This document shows, one piece after another, positions 36,072 through 47,100 of a stretch of 64,000 bases of DNA. The notes under the pieces were generated by a model. That model did not search any database and was not told where the DNA came from. It saw only the letters and a program-made list of their open reading frames with translations. The position numbers and the translations under genes were made by a program. Each line of letters opens with the position of its first letter. The stretch's first letter is position 1. Source of the stretch: Pseudoalteromonas sp. S2755 (lineage in GTDB: Bacteria; Pseudomonadota; Gammaproteobacteria; Enterobacterales; Alteromonadaceae); NCBI RefSeq assembly GCF_005886535.1, contig NZ_PNDS01000046.1, positions 1 through 64,000 of the forward strand, read 5' to 3'.

Positions 36072-36119
36072 TTGACACCGGTGTCAGCTTTATGCGTAAA
36101 TATAGTGACACCGGTGTCA
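36072..36119 (+). promoter_or_regulatory. edd promoter with two TGACACCGGTGTCA operators
   Basis: Two identical perfect palindromes lie at 36073-36086 and 36106-36119, with centres 33 bases apart, close to three helical turns. A consensus -35 TTGACA (36072-36077) overlaps the first. A possible -10, TAAATA (36097-36102), lies between them at a long 19-base spacing. Repressor bound at both sites would cover the promoter and start site. Confidence 0.8.
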
Positions 36120-36225
36120 GGTTGGGGTGAGAGACAACCTGATAACGTACCTTTGAACGGGTAAATCAAAGCAGCTCTGTACAAGGATTATCACGAATGC
36201 TGATAATCGTGCAGAGCCTTTTTCC
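36118..36225 (+). promoter_or_regulatory. Structured edd leader ending in a terminator hairpin
   Basis: Three consecutive hairpins can form. CAGGTTG (36118-36124) pairs with CAACCTG (36135-36141). CTTTGA (36151-36156) pairs with TCAAAG (36166-36171). A long bipartite stem then joins GCTCTGTAC (36174-36182) to GTGCAGAGC (36209-36217), and GATTATCA (36186-36193) to TGATAATC (36201-36208). It is followed by CTTTTTCC, as in an intrinsic terminator. All of this lies between the operator-controlled promoter and the edd ATG, so it may be an attenuator or riboregulator. Confidence 0.65.
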
Positions 36226-36248
36226 TCTAACACTAGAGAGTCAGTAAT

Positions 36249-38102
36249 ATGTTGCATCCACGAATTCAGGAAGTCACCGAACGCGTCATTGAGCGAAGCA
36301 AAGCAACACGTCAAGCCTATTTAGCTCGAATCCAACAAGCAAAAAAACAAACGCGCGTACGAGCAGGACTGGGCTGTGGAAACCTAGCACACGTAATGGC
36401 TGCTTGCTCAAGCAGTGATAAGGCTCGCCTAAAAGAAGACGAGCAACCGAACCTAGCAATTATCAATTCGTACAATGACATGCTGTCGGCGCACGAGCCA
36501 TATAAAGAATATCCAGATTTAATTAAAGCAGTGGCAAACAAGTTTGACGCGACTGCACAAGTTGCAGGCGGTGTACCTGCAATGTGTGACGGGGTGACCC
36601 AAGGCCGCGATGGCATGGAACTATCTTTGTTTTCTCGAGATGTCATTGCCATGTCAACAGCGGTGGCGTTGTCACATGATGTCTTCGATGGGGTTTTCTG
36701 TCTTGGTGTCTGTGACAAAATCGTCCCAGGACTATTAATCGGTGCTTTGTCTTTTGGTCATTTGCCCATTTTCTTTTTACCCGCAGGTCCAATGCAATCA
36801 GGGATCCCGAACAAAGAAAAGGCGCGCATTCGTCAAAAGTTTGCACAGGGCTTAGTCAGCCGCGAAGAGTTACTGGAAGCTGAGAGTGCTTCATACCACA
36901 GTGCAGGTACTTGTACTTTCTACGGTACGGCGAACTCGAACCAGATGCTAATGGAGATCATGGGTCTTCATTTACCAGGTAGCTCGTTTATCAATCCATA
37001 CACAGAATTAAGAGATGGCTTAACGGCGAGTGCGGTTGAGACCATGCTAACTCAGCTACTTGACGGTAAAAGCGGCAATGCACTTGCGGATATCGTGAGT
37101 GAAAAAACCGTTATTAATGGCTTAGTTGGTCTGTTGTCTACTGGTGGTTCTACCAATCATGCTATTCACTTAGTCGCAATGGCAAAAGCGGCGGGTGTTC
37201 AAATCACTTGGAAAGACATGGCGGATTTGTCTGAAGTGGTGCCGCTGTTAACGCGTATTTATCCAAATGGCCATGCCGATGTAAACCACTTTCAAGCGGC
37301 TGGTGGCATGGGTTTCTTAATGCGTGAATTAAGAGATGGCGGCTTCTTACACAATGACGTAAAAACGATTGTGGGTGAAGGACTTGATGCTTACACCATG
37401 GAACCACTACTGGATATCAACAGCAATGTGATTATCAGCGACAATCAAGGCCCTGCCAAAGTGAAGTGGGTACCAGTACCTGAGAACTCACTGGATGAAG
37501 ACGTACTTCGTCCAGTGGCAAATCCATTTAACAAGCAAGGCGGCTTGCAACTACTTAATGGTAATTTGGGTAAAGCGGTGATTAAAGTGTCTGCGGTACA
37601 AGAGCAGCATCAAACTGTGACTGCACCGGCGAAGGTATTCAGTTCTCAAGGTGAATTACAAGAAGCCTTTGCTGCTGGCAAGCTTAACCAAGATTTTATT
37701 GCCGTGATTAAAGAACAAGGCCCTAAAGCGAAAGGTATGCCTGAGCTTCATAAACTGACACCAGTGATGGCTACACTACAAGACCAAGGCTTTAAAGTGG
37801 CAATTGTCACGGATGGTCGTATGTCTGGTGCTTCGGGTAAAGTGCCAGCAGCAATACACCTTGCGCCGGAAGCGGTTGAAGGTGGTGCAATTGCAAAAGT
37901 ACACGAAGGTGATTTGATCACCTTAAATGCACCAAAAGGCGAATTAGTGCTACACGTTTCTGATGAAGAAATGGCACAGCGCGAATTACAGCTTTCACCG
38001 CAATCGCAAACATTTGGTACGGGTCGAGAGCTATTCTCAGGATTTAGACACGTAGTGAGCAGTGCAGATCAAGGCGCATGCTCATTTGGCATCGAAGAAT
38101 AA
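36249..38102 (+). CDS. edd: Phosphogluconate dehydratase
   Basis: Edd converts 6-phosphogluconate to 2-keto-3-deoxy-6-phosphogluconate, the first step specific to the Entner-Doudoroff pathway. The 617-residue protein aligns throughout with E. coli Edd ([14 protein letters not shown] at the start, [13 protein letters not shown] near the C-terminus). The conserved Cys155 in [10 protein letters not shown] and Cys222 in [10 protein letters not shown] are expected iron-sulfur ligands. It is the first gene of edd-eda-gap. Control is probably by the double operator and structured leader directly upstream. Confidence 0.97.
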   Translation: MLHPRIQEVTERVIERSKATRQAYLARIQQAKKQTRVRAGLGCGNLAHVMAACSSSDKARLKEDEQPNLAIINSYNDMLSAHEPYKEYPDLIKAVANKFDATAQVAGGVPAMCDGVTQGRDGMELSLFSRDVIAMSTAVALSHDVFDGVFCLGVCDKIVPGLLIGALSFGHLPIFFLPAGPMQSGIPNKEKARIRQKFAQGLVSREELLEAESASYHSAGTCTFYGTANSNQMLMEIMGLHLPGSSFINPYTELRDGLTASAVETMLTQLLDGKSGNALADIVSEKTVINGLVGLLSTGGSTNHAIHLVAMAKAAGVQITWKDMADLSEVVPLLTRIYPNGHADVNHFQAAGGMGFLMRELRDGGFLHNDVKTIVGEGLDAYTMEPLLDINSNVIISDNQGPAKVKWVPVPENSLDEDVLRPVANPFNKQGGLQLLNGNLGKAVIKVSAVQEQHQTVTAPAKVFSSQGELQEAFAAGKLNQDFIAVIKEQGPKAKGMPELHKLTPVMATLQDQGFKVAIVTDGRMSGASGKVPAAIHLAPEAVEGGAIAKVHEGDLITLNAPKGELVLHVSDEEMAQRELQLSPQSQTFGTGRELFSGFRHVVSSADQGACSFGIEE

Positions 38103-38125
38103 TAACAGTGGGAATGAGGGTGAGC

Positions 38126-38746
38126 ATGAGTATTAAAGAGATATTGTCAGCAGCACCAGTGGTTCCGGTTATCGTTATTGATAACCTCGAAGACGCGGTG
38201 CCGCTTGCTACGGCATTGTTTAATGGTGGCTTAAAAGCACTCGAAGTGACACTTCGTACACCGGTGGCAGCGCAAGCGGTAAAAGACATTAAAGCGGCTT
38301 TACCAGACGCCTATGTCGGTACTGGTACGGTAGTGGATAAGGCAACCTTTAATGCCTCTGTAGAAGCCGGCGCTGACTTCATGGTAAGTCCAGGTGTTAA
38401 TGACGAATTATTGGAACTGGCTAAGTCGTCAAGTATTCCATTTCTTCCAGGTGCTGCAACGCCAAGCGAAGTGATGAAGCTTGCAAGTCATGGTTTTGAA
38501 TTCTTAAAGTTTTTCCCAGCAGAAGCAGCAGGCGGTGCACCAATGCTTAAATCCATTGGCGGACCAATTCCACAAGTAAAATTCTGTCCAACGGGTGGTA
38601 TTTCGTTGGCAACTGCACCTAAGTATCTTGCACTCGACAATGTGGTATGTGTGGGCGGTACTTGGATGCTTGATAAAGCACTTATCGCAAACAAAGACTG
38701 GCAAGCCATTGAAGCGCTTGCGAAACAAGCAAGTGAAGTAAAATAG
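38126..38746 (+). CDS. eda: KDPG aldolase (2-keto-3-deoxy-6-phosphogluconate aldolase)
   Basis: Eda splits KDPG into pyruvate and glyceraldehyde-3-phosphate. The start at 38126 (MSIKEILSAAP) follows a strong GAGGGTGAG and gives 206 residues; the frame is open further upstream into edd but lacks support. Active-site residues correspond to E. coli: Glu40 and Arg44 in ALEVTLRTP and the Schiff-base Lys128 in FLKFFPAEAAGG. It starts 23 bases after edd. Confidence 0.97.
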   Translation: MSIKEILSAAPVVPVIVIDNLEDAVPLATALFNGGLKALEVTLRTPVAAQAVKDIKAALPDAYVGTGTVVDKATFNASVEAGADFMVSPGVNDELLELAKSSSIPFLPGAATPSEVMKLASHGFEFLKFFPAEAAGGAPMLKSIGGPIPQVKFCPTGGISLATAPKYLALDNVVCVGGTWMLDKALIANKDWQAIEALAKQASEVK

Positions 38747-38763
38747 ATTAGGGGACAGTTATC

Positions 38764-39768
38764 ATGATTAATATCGCAATTAATGGCTATGGACGTATCG
38801 GTCGTAACGTACTTCGTGCACTGTATGAGTCAGGTCAGAATAAAGACATCAAAGTCGTTGCCATCAACGATCTCGCACCTGCAAACGTAAACGCGCATTT
38901 GACTCAATTTGACTCTGTACATGGCCGCTTTCAAGAGCAGGTTGTTCTTAACGACAACACACTCGTTATCGGTGGTGACGAAATCACGCTAACGCAAGAG
39001 CGTGACCCTGCAAATCTTCCTTGGAAAGCGCTAAACGTTGATATCGTACTCGAATGTACAGGGTTGTTCACTTCTCGCGAAGCTGCGGCTAAACACATTG
39101 AAGCCGGTGCGAAAAAAGTGATTGTATCTGCGCCGGGCACAGATATGGATGCAACGGTTGTTCATGGCGTTAACAGTGAAGTACTGAATGCTGAATCAAC
39201 TATTATCTCTAACGCATCTTGTACCACAAACTGTCTTGCGCCTATTGCAAAAGTTTTGAATGACACTATTGGTATTGAGCAAGGTAGCATGACAACTATT
39301 CATGCCTACACCAACGATCAGAATCTATCAGACGTTTACCACCCTGATTTATATCGCGCGCGTAGTGCTACTCAGTCAATGATCCCGACGAAAACGGGTG
39401 CGGCAAAAGCGGTTGGCTTAGTGCTTCCTGAACTTGCTGGCAAACTAGACGGTATGGCGGTTCGTGTGCCAACCATCAACGTATCACTGGTTGATTTAAC
39501 GTTTGTTGCCAAGCGTGACACTTCAAAAGAAGAAGTGAATGCAGCAATCAAAGCAGCTGCTGAGGGCGCGATGAGTACAATCCTTGAGTACAATGAATTG
39601 CCTCTGGTTTCTATCGATTTCAACCATAACCCGGCTTCCTCAGTGTTTGACTCTACACAAACCAAAGTAGATGGAAAGCTGGTAAAAGTGATGGCTTGGT
39701 ATGATAACGAATGGGGCTTCTCTTGCCGCATGCTAGACCAAGTTAAAGCACTAGGTGCATTTTTATAA
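38764..39768 (+). CDS. gap: Glyceraldehyde-3-phosphate dehydrogenase
   Basis: Gap oxidises glyceraldehyde-3-phosphate to 1,3-bisphosphoglycerate. The 334-residue protein has NGYGRIGRN at 7-15, Asp36 in INDLAPA which favours NAD, catalytic Cys153 in [11 protein letters not shown] and His180 in [10 protein letters not shown]. The [18 protein letters not shown] segment separates it from erythrose-4-phosphate dehydrogenases. It lies 17 bases after eda with AGGGGA as ribosome site, so the product of Eda is used by the next enzyme of the same operon. Confidence 0.96.
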   Translation: MINIAINGYGRIGRNVLRALYESGQNKDIKVVAINDLAPANVNAHLTQFDSVHGRFQEQVVLNDNTLVIGGDEITLTQERDPANLPWKALNVDIVLECTGLFTSREAAAKHIEAGAKKVIVSAPGTDMDATVVHGVNSEVLNAESTIISNASCTTNCLAPIAKVLNDTIGIEQGSMTTIHAYTNDQNLSDVYHPDLYRARSATQSMIPTKTGAAKAVGLVLPELAGKLDGMAVRVPTINVSLVDLTFVAKRDTSKEEVNAAIKAAAEGAMSTILEYNELPLVSIDFNHNPASSVFDSTQTKVDGKLVKVMAWYDNEWGFSCRMLDQVKALGAFL

Positions 39769-39787
39769 TCAGGATTAATTTCTGACC

Positions 39788-39819
39788 AAAAGCTCTGCAG
39801 ATCGCGGAGCTTTTTTGTT
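39788..39819 (+). terminator. Intrinsic terminator after gap
   Basis: AAAAGCTCTGC (39788-39798) and GCGGAGCTTTT (39804-39814) pair with one wobble around a five-base loop, followed by a T run. It ends edd-eda-gap. Confidence 0.94.
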
Positions 39820-39870
39820 TTTGACGGAAAAATTGCCATTCTTCCTTATCAATTAGTATAAGTTCCTTGA

Positions 39871-40581
<711 letters not shown>

Positions 40582-40603
40582 TGCCCCATTAGCTGTACAT
40601 ACT

Positions 40604-40634
40604 AAAAAGGAGTATATCGTTGCTCCTTTTTTAG
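40604..40634 (+). terminator. Intrinsic terminator after adk
   Basis: AAAAAGGAG (40604-40612) and CTCCTTTTT (40623-40631) form a nine-pair stem with a ten-base loop and a T tail. Confidence 0.88.
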
Positions 40635-40730
40635 TATTGTGAAAAAGCTCAGGTATTACATGCCATTGCTGTTTGATTTGTATAATAGAAGCCAAAAATT
40701 GAAGTTCTGGTTTGCCATTCGACTTTTTAC

Positions 40731-41144
40731 TTACCAAAATAACGCTTTAAACTGGTCCCATAACCCCAGTGATTCATTGGAAAAAATATCTATACCGAGC
40801 CAAGATTTAAGTAAATAGAGCAGCACAAAAAGAGTACCAAGTAGAATTAGCCCACAAATTAGCAAAGCAATTATAAACATTATTGCGGCGCTGACTCTTT
40901 CTGTTGAGCTCAACGTACGCCTATTTAATCCTCCGAGAAAAACAAAGTAAAAACTCCAAGGTAAAAACGGTAGTGCTAGTGTCGGCCTAAAGTCTATCTT
41001 ATGATTATTCCATCCTCGAGTGTTTATCGCTTTTTGTAGTGCTTTGCGTTGTTTATAGCTAAAGCTAGCGGCTACTTCAGGTTCCATTTTACGAAGTAAT
41101 TGTTTTACATGTGTATAGTTCGGTTCTGATTTTTTTACCGTCAT
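40731..41144 (-). CDS. Small membrane protein, unknown
   Basis: This 137-residue protein is not assigned to a function. The N-terminal 50 residues are basic and hydrophilic (KKSEPNYTHVKQLLRKMEPEVAASFSYKQRKAL). They are followed by an aromatic hydrophobic segment (LPFLPWSFYFVFLGG, about 59-72) and one long or two short membrane segments (about 85-115). The C-terminus is amphipathic. It is transcribed alone, opposite to adk, with a long upstream region. Confidence 0.7.
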   Translation of the reverse strand: MTVKKSEPNYTHVKQLLRKMEPEVAASFSYKQRKALQKAINTRGWNNHKIDFRPTLALPFLPWSFYFVFLGGLNRRTLSSTERVSAAIMFIIALLICGLILLGTLFVLLYLLKSWLGIDIFSNESLGLWDQFKALFW

Positions 41145-41509
41145 CGAGTCTCCTTAGCTACCGAAAAACTGCTGTAGAGAAACAGCTTAGTTTACCCAGC
41201 AGGTTGCCTTAATAGAGTGGAATGCGGCACGATGCCGAAATTAACAAGCTGTAGCGTTTACAGTGGCCAAAACAATAATAACTATAGATGAGTATCAGCT
41301 TCAAATAAGGATGTTAAGCTAAGTTTAGCCCAATCTTCGCAGTGTTCAATCTGATTGGTTTTTCAAAAAAATAACCCTATGCTTAGGTTACGCAGAGACT
41401 AACAGGCCCTAGATGGTGGAGGTGCATTTTAAAAGACTTTAGTTTAAAGCTGGATGGTTAATTGAGGGCATATTAAGGAGCCATCTATGACTCCTTTATT
41501 TTGATAGCA
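41145..41509. other. Non-coding region between the small membrane gene and cmoB
   Basis: The 365 bases contain no supportable gene. Two small structures are visible: CGGCA/TGCCG near 41224-41237 and AAGGAG (41475-41480) with CTCCTT (41491-41496), the latter a weak candidate for the end of the cmoAB transcript. Confidence 0.5.
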
Positions 41510-42478
41510 TTACGCTTTTGCGATAAATATAGCACGTAGCGGAGCTGGGTAGCCTTCAATGGTCTTGCTGGTGTCATTGGGATCTAAGAAATCAGCAAGC
41601 GACTCTGTTTCCATCCACGGAGTTTGGCGCTGCTCGTCTAACGACGTGACATCTTTGTTTACTACCTTGATATCCTTAAAGCCCACGCGTTCAAGCCACA
41701 ATGTTAATGCATCACAGCTTGGAATAAACCATACGTTGCGCATTTTTGCGTAGCGATCGGTCGGCACTAATACTGTATTTACATCGCCTTCTACCACGAG
41801 CGTTTCTAGCACTAATTCGCCACCTTTTCTTAGTTGAGACTTGAGCTGTGCTAAGAAGTCGATTGGTGAACGACGGTGATATAGCACACCCATTGAAAAC
41901 ACAGTATCAAATGCTTTTAGCTCAGGCAGTTGCTCTACACCTAGCGGTAGCAAATGCACGTTTGGATCGGGGTTAAAGTGTTTAATAGTTTGGAATTGGC
42001 ACAAAAACAGATCGGAAGGATCAATACCAACTACAAGCTCTGCGCCTTCACCGCGCATACGCCACAAGTGATAACCAGAACCACAGCCGATATCCAATAC
42101 ATTACGGCCATGAAGGTCACTAATATGAGGAAGCAATCTGTCCCATTTCCAGTCACTGCGCCACTCAGTATCAATATGGACGCCATGTAAATGAAATGGT
42201 CCCTTACGCCATGGCATCATGCGTTTTAGTAAATGTGTTAACTGCTTTTGATGGCCTTCATTAACGTCTGTGCCAGTACCTATCTCAACCTTGGTTTTTA
42301 TATCAACATGGGTGGTTGAGATCTCAGGTAGATTTTTAATGACTTTTTCCCATTTCGGCCAGTCGCCATGTTGGGCTTCTTTTTGCCAATGGCTAAGTTG
42401 TGCAGGCAACGTTTCTAGCCAATGGCTTAATGGTGTTTTCGCAATGGTTGCATAAAAGTCGGTAAACCAATGATTCAT
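41510..42478 (-). CDS. cmoB: tRNA U34 carboxymethyltransferase
   Basis: CmoB transfers a carboxymethyl group from carboxy-S-adenosylmethionine to 5-hydroxyuridine at tRNA position 34, giving cmo5U. The 322-residue protein is one residue shorter than the E. coli enzyme. It has an N-terminal helical domain, then the methyltransferase fold with [27 protein letters not shown] and [13 protein letters not shown]. The C-terminus ([14 protein letters not shown]) is typical. It lies eight bases after cmoA on the same strand. Confidence 0.96.
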   Translation of the reverse strand: MNHWFTDFYATIAKTPLSHWLETLPAQLSHWQKEAQHGDWPKWEKVIKNLPEISTTHVDIKTKVEIGTGTDVNEGHQKQLTHLLKRMMPWRKGPFHLHGVHIDTEWRSDWKWDRLLPHISDLHGRNVLDIGCGSGYHLWRMRGEGAELVVGIDPSDLFLCQFQTIKHFNPDPNVHLLPLGVEQLPELKAFDTVFSMGVLYHRRSPIDFLAQLKSQLRKGGELVLETLVVEGDVNTVLVPTDRYAKMRNVWFIPSCDALTLWLERVGFKDIKVVNKDVTSLDEQRQTPWMETESLADFLDPNDTSKTIEGYPAPLRAIFIAKA

Positions 42479-42486
42479 AATTGCCT

Positions 42487-43245
<759 letters not shown>

Positions 43246-43315
43246 TTAGCATTTTATGCTGGATAGTCAGTGATAAATTCAGTAGCTTGGCTACTATTAA
43301 TAATAAGAAGTAAAT

Positions 43316-44002
43316 ATGAGATCAAAAATGGCGAAAAGCAAAGTGATTAGCACAGAAGACATCCTTTCAACGCTATGCCACTCAGTAACAGAAGTTCTGT
43401 CGTCGGCAAGCGGCAACCAAATTAACTATTCTGCGATGGTACAAAAGATCACTCGTACCTGTATGAGGCCAGACATCGGCTGTTTCGTATTGTTCGATGG
43501 TGGCTTTACCGGTTTAGTCGTAACTAATTTTACCGCGCAAGCAGCAATGGAGGTGTATACCGATTACATGCGCAACATGGGTATGCCAGAAGAAGAAATT
43601 GCGCATAGTCATTTATCTGATGATGTTGCTAACGTATTGGGTGAGTTAATGAACCAAATTGTTGGTGATTTCACCAACAAAGTGCGTGAGCAGCTACATA
43701 CCTCTATCACGCAAAACCAACCTAAGATGATGGCCATCAACAAACAGGTGCAGATCTCGGTAGACACAACGATGGATCGCCCGCAGGCAAGACGCGTTAC
43801 CTTTACCACTCAAGGCCAGAATATTTTCTATCTTGAATTGGCAATGGATAAAACAGAATTTATTAAGCTACATGACTTTGATATTGCTGAGTCGGTAGAT
43901 CCAGATGACATTATTGCAAGTCAGGCTGAAAAGAAAAAGCCAGCGAAGCCGCAGGAAGAAGATGTTGTAGATGACGACTTTATGGATCAGTTGGGACTGT
44001 AA
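43316..44002 (+). CDS. DUF3334 protein with a CheC/CheX-like motif
   Basis: This 228-residue soluble protein resembles the DUF3334 family of marine gammaproteobacteria. Its centre shows Glu110, Asn113 and Pro136 (LGELMNQIVG, then Pro), with exactly 22 residues between Asn and Pro. This fits the CheC/CheX phosphatase motif (D/S)-X3-E-X2-N-X22-P except that position 106 is Asn. The N-terminal half also looks like the CheX fold. The C-terminal tail is acidic (EEDVVDDDFMDQLGL). ATG at 43328 is an alternative start. The neighbouring convergent gene is a hybrid kinase with two receiver domains, a possible partner by inference only. Confidence 0.8.
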   Translation: MRSKMAKSKVISTEDILSTLCHSVTEVLSSASGNQINYSAMVQKITRTCMRPDIGCFVLFDGGFTGLVVTNFTAQAAMEVYTDYMRNMGMPEEEIAHSHLSDDVANVLGELMNQIVGDFTNKVREQLHTSITQNQPKMMAINKQVQISVDTTMDRPQARRVTFTTQGQNIFYLELAMDKTEFIKLHDFDIAESVDPDDIIASQAEKKKPAKPQEEDVVDDDFMDQLGL

Positions 44003-44039
44003 TAACCGTTTTTAAGTAAACATCTTGGAGCATATAAAG

Positions 44040-44065
44040 AAAGGCCATATCAGTGGCCTTTTTAT
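44040..44065 (+). terminator. Intrinsic terminator after the DUF3334 gene
   Basis: AAAGGCCA (44040-44047) and TGGCCTTT (44054-44061) form a perfect stem around TATCAG, followed by T residues. Confidence 0.92.
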
Positions 44066-44114
44066 TACGTCAAAATCTTCATTTCGCCTTCGGATAAAAT
44101 ATATAGCAATAGCC

Positions 44115-47100
44115 CTAATGCAGTGCGCCTTTTTCTACATTAAGCTCGGGGGCTTCTTCTACGTGTTTAATTGATGTCAGCATCATAAAGGCTTCATTGA
44201 ACTCAAAGCGGGCAATGGCGGTTTTTAATTTCTGCAGCTCTGGTTCAGTCAAATAGCTACTAACTGAAATTGAGTCTACGAGCTCTGTGGCTTGAGTATC
44301 ATAATCTCTTAACGCACACGCGAGCTGAATGAGCTCCTCTAGTTGACTGTTCCCGCCTGTCGCTTCACTGTTTTTCGTTACACTTTCTACTTGTTGATAC
44401 GTTTCTCTTTTACGGCGCTTTTGGCATTGTTCCTGTGCATATTTAACGTATTTAATCAGCTCGTCAATTTCACTCGCATTAGGTGGACGGACGTTTAGAG
44501 AGGCTTCAATGTGCTTAAACTCCTCGGTCAGCTTAACAATCGAAAGGTTAGCACTAGCACCTTTTAATGCATGTAACATGCTATGTGCCAGTTCAAAATT
44601 CTCAATGGCTAAAGCCTGTTTTAAATTGATCAGCTCCTCAACCTGCTGGGATAGAAACTTTTCTAATATATCGAAGTAAACCTTTTGGTTGCCTGCGGCT
44701 CGAGCAATGCCCTCAGCAATATCAATGCCTTCAAACTCAATGACTTCATTAACTTCCTCTACTTCTGCAGTGACTTCTGGTGAGTTTGCTACTGGCGTTG
44801 CTAAAATTCTACTGCTCTCTGCGCTTGCATATTTCAAAATACTGTTAACGAGTTGCTCAACGTCGATGGGTTTGGTGACGTGGTCATTCATACCAGCATC
44901 GATGCAAGTCTGGATGTCTTCTTCCATGGCATTGGCGGTCATCGCGAGAATAGGAAGTGTATTTTTATCGAACTCTACACGAAGGTTTTGCGTCGCGGTA
45001 ATGCCATCCATTACTGGCATTTGCATATCCATTAAAACAATATCTATATGTTTGCTATGAACTCGCTCAATGGCTTCTTGCCCATTATCAGCGACCGCCA
45101 CTTGCGCTCCGAAGCTAGACAATATCTCTACAGCGATCTCCTGGTTGACTGGTTGATCCTCCGCAACCAAAATCGATATGCCATTTAGTGCTTGTTTACT
45201 GATTGTTTGCTCTTTTTTGGTGATAGTGGTTCTTACTTCTGGTGAGTCAAACACGGCATTTTGAATAACATCCACAAGATTTGACGGATTAATCGGTTTT
45301 AAAAGTACACCATCGACTAAACTGGCTTGGCTATCGTTGAGGTTTAACTCCCGACCATAAGCTGTGACTAAAATAAACTTACTTTGCGATACATCGACTT
45401 GCGATTGCAGCTTGGTGATCAGCTCGATGCCATCTAGTTTTGGCATATGCCAATCGACGAAAATAAGATCTGGTAAATCTTGTGTCAGGACGAACTGATT
45501 TAATGCCTTATGAGGGTCTAAATAAGCACAAACCTGCATACCAAAGTTTGTTAGCATGCCACTTAGTACGTCCAGAGCATGCTGGTTGTCATCAATGATT
45601 GTTGCTGATAGTCCTGATAAGTGAGTTGAGGCCATTTTCGCCTGACTTAGTTCGTCACTGACTTCCATCTCTAATGTGAAATAAAACTCCGAACCGACGT
45701 TTTCTTCACTCTCTACGTATATCTCTCCCCCCATAAGTTTTACCAGTTGCTGCGAAATCGTGAGGCCGAGTCCTGTACCACCATATTTCCGTGTAATTGA
45801 GTTGTCCGCTTGAGAGAAAGATTGAAATAGATTTTTTTGCTGGCGCTTATTCATGCCAATACCAGAGTCTTTTACGCTAAACTTAATTTTTGCTAACCCT
45901 TTTTCGACATTGACAAGGGCAACACGAATAACAACCTCACCAGTTTCTGTGAATTTAACCGCGTTACCCGCTAAATTGATGAGGACTTGACTTATTCTAA
46001 ATTGATCGCCAATCATGCAGTAGGGTACTTGTGAGTCGAGATCAAAGACCAACTCTAGTTGTTTTTCTTGGGCTTTTACACTGACGATGGTGGCGACACT
46101 GTCGAGTAGCTTTTCTGTTGAAAAAGCCTGATATTCTAACTCTATTTTGCCAGCTTCGATTTTTGAAAAATCGAGTATATCGTTGATCAATCTTAGTAAT
46201 TGCTTTGCCGCTGTATCTATTTTTGATACATAGTCGTGCTGTTTAGCATTTAATTCGGTCGCGAGCGCGAGATGGGACATACCAATAATCGCGTTCATTG
46301 GGGTTCGAATTTCATGGCTCATGTTAGCGAGGAATTCGCTTTTTGCTTTTGCCGAGTTTTGAGCCAAGTCTTTTGCCTCTATGAGCTCACGTTGCAGTTG
46401 GTTCCTCTCGGAAACATCAAGGTACATGCCAACAATTCCAGCTACAGCGCCATTTTCATTAAAAAATGGCGCTTCATATACAATAAGTTCTCGGGCCTGA
46501 TCTTGGCCATCGAGCAATAGCACTTCGTAGGTTTGCTCTTGGGTTGTGGTGATAATTTCGTGGGCTTTGGATTCAAATAGGCTGGCTATTCCTAAATCAA
46601 AAATCTCGTCTAGTTTGGCGCCAATTACATCTACTTCGAATTGATCTAACAGTGCCAAAAAGGACTTGTTTACCCCCATAAATACCCCGTCAGTAGAACG
46701 GTAGTATGTAGGGTTTGGGATAGCATTGATAATATGGTGGGTAAGTTCAAGTTGTTCGCTTAAGGCTGACTCTGTCTTTTGTTGTTTTTCGATATTTTCA
46801 TTAATAGCAAGCGCGAGACTTAGGTCCTTACACAAGTACTCAAGCGCTTCAAATTGGCTGTCTATCAACGCCTGAGCACTACCAACTAGCAGTACATAAA
46901 CTACATGATTACCGATGGCTAGTGGAAAGCAATAACGGCTTTGTAATTTTACTTCAACCTCTTGCTCTTTGAGCCACAACGGTTCTTGTTGTACCTGTGG
47001 TTCATTATTTGTTGCGCAAAGCGCTATCGTTGACGCAATAATTGAGTGGCTTGGTATCACCCCATGGCTTTTCACTAATGACAAGGTGTCGTCTTCTAAA

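Noticed and set aside
35695..36248. HexR site before edd
   Set aside because: No TGTAATTAAATTACA-like sequence was found; the LacI-type palindromes dominate.
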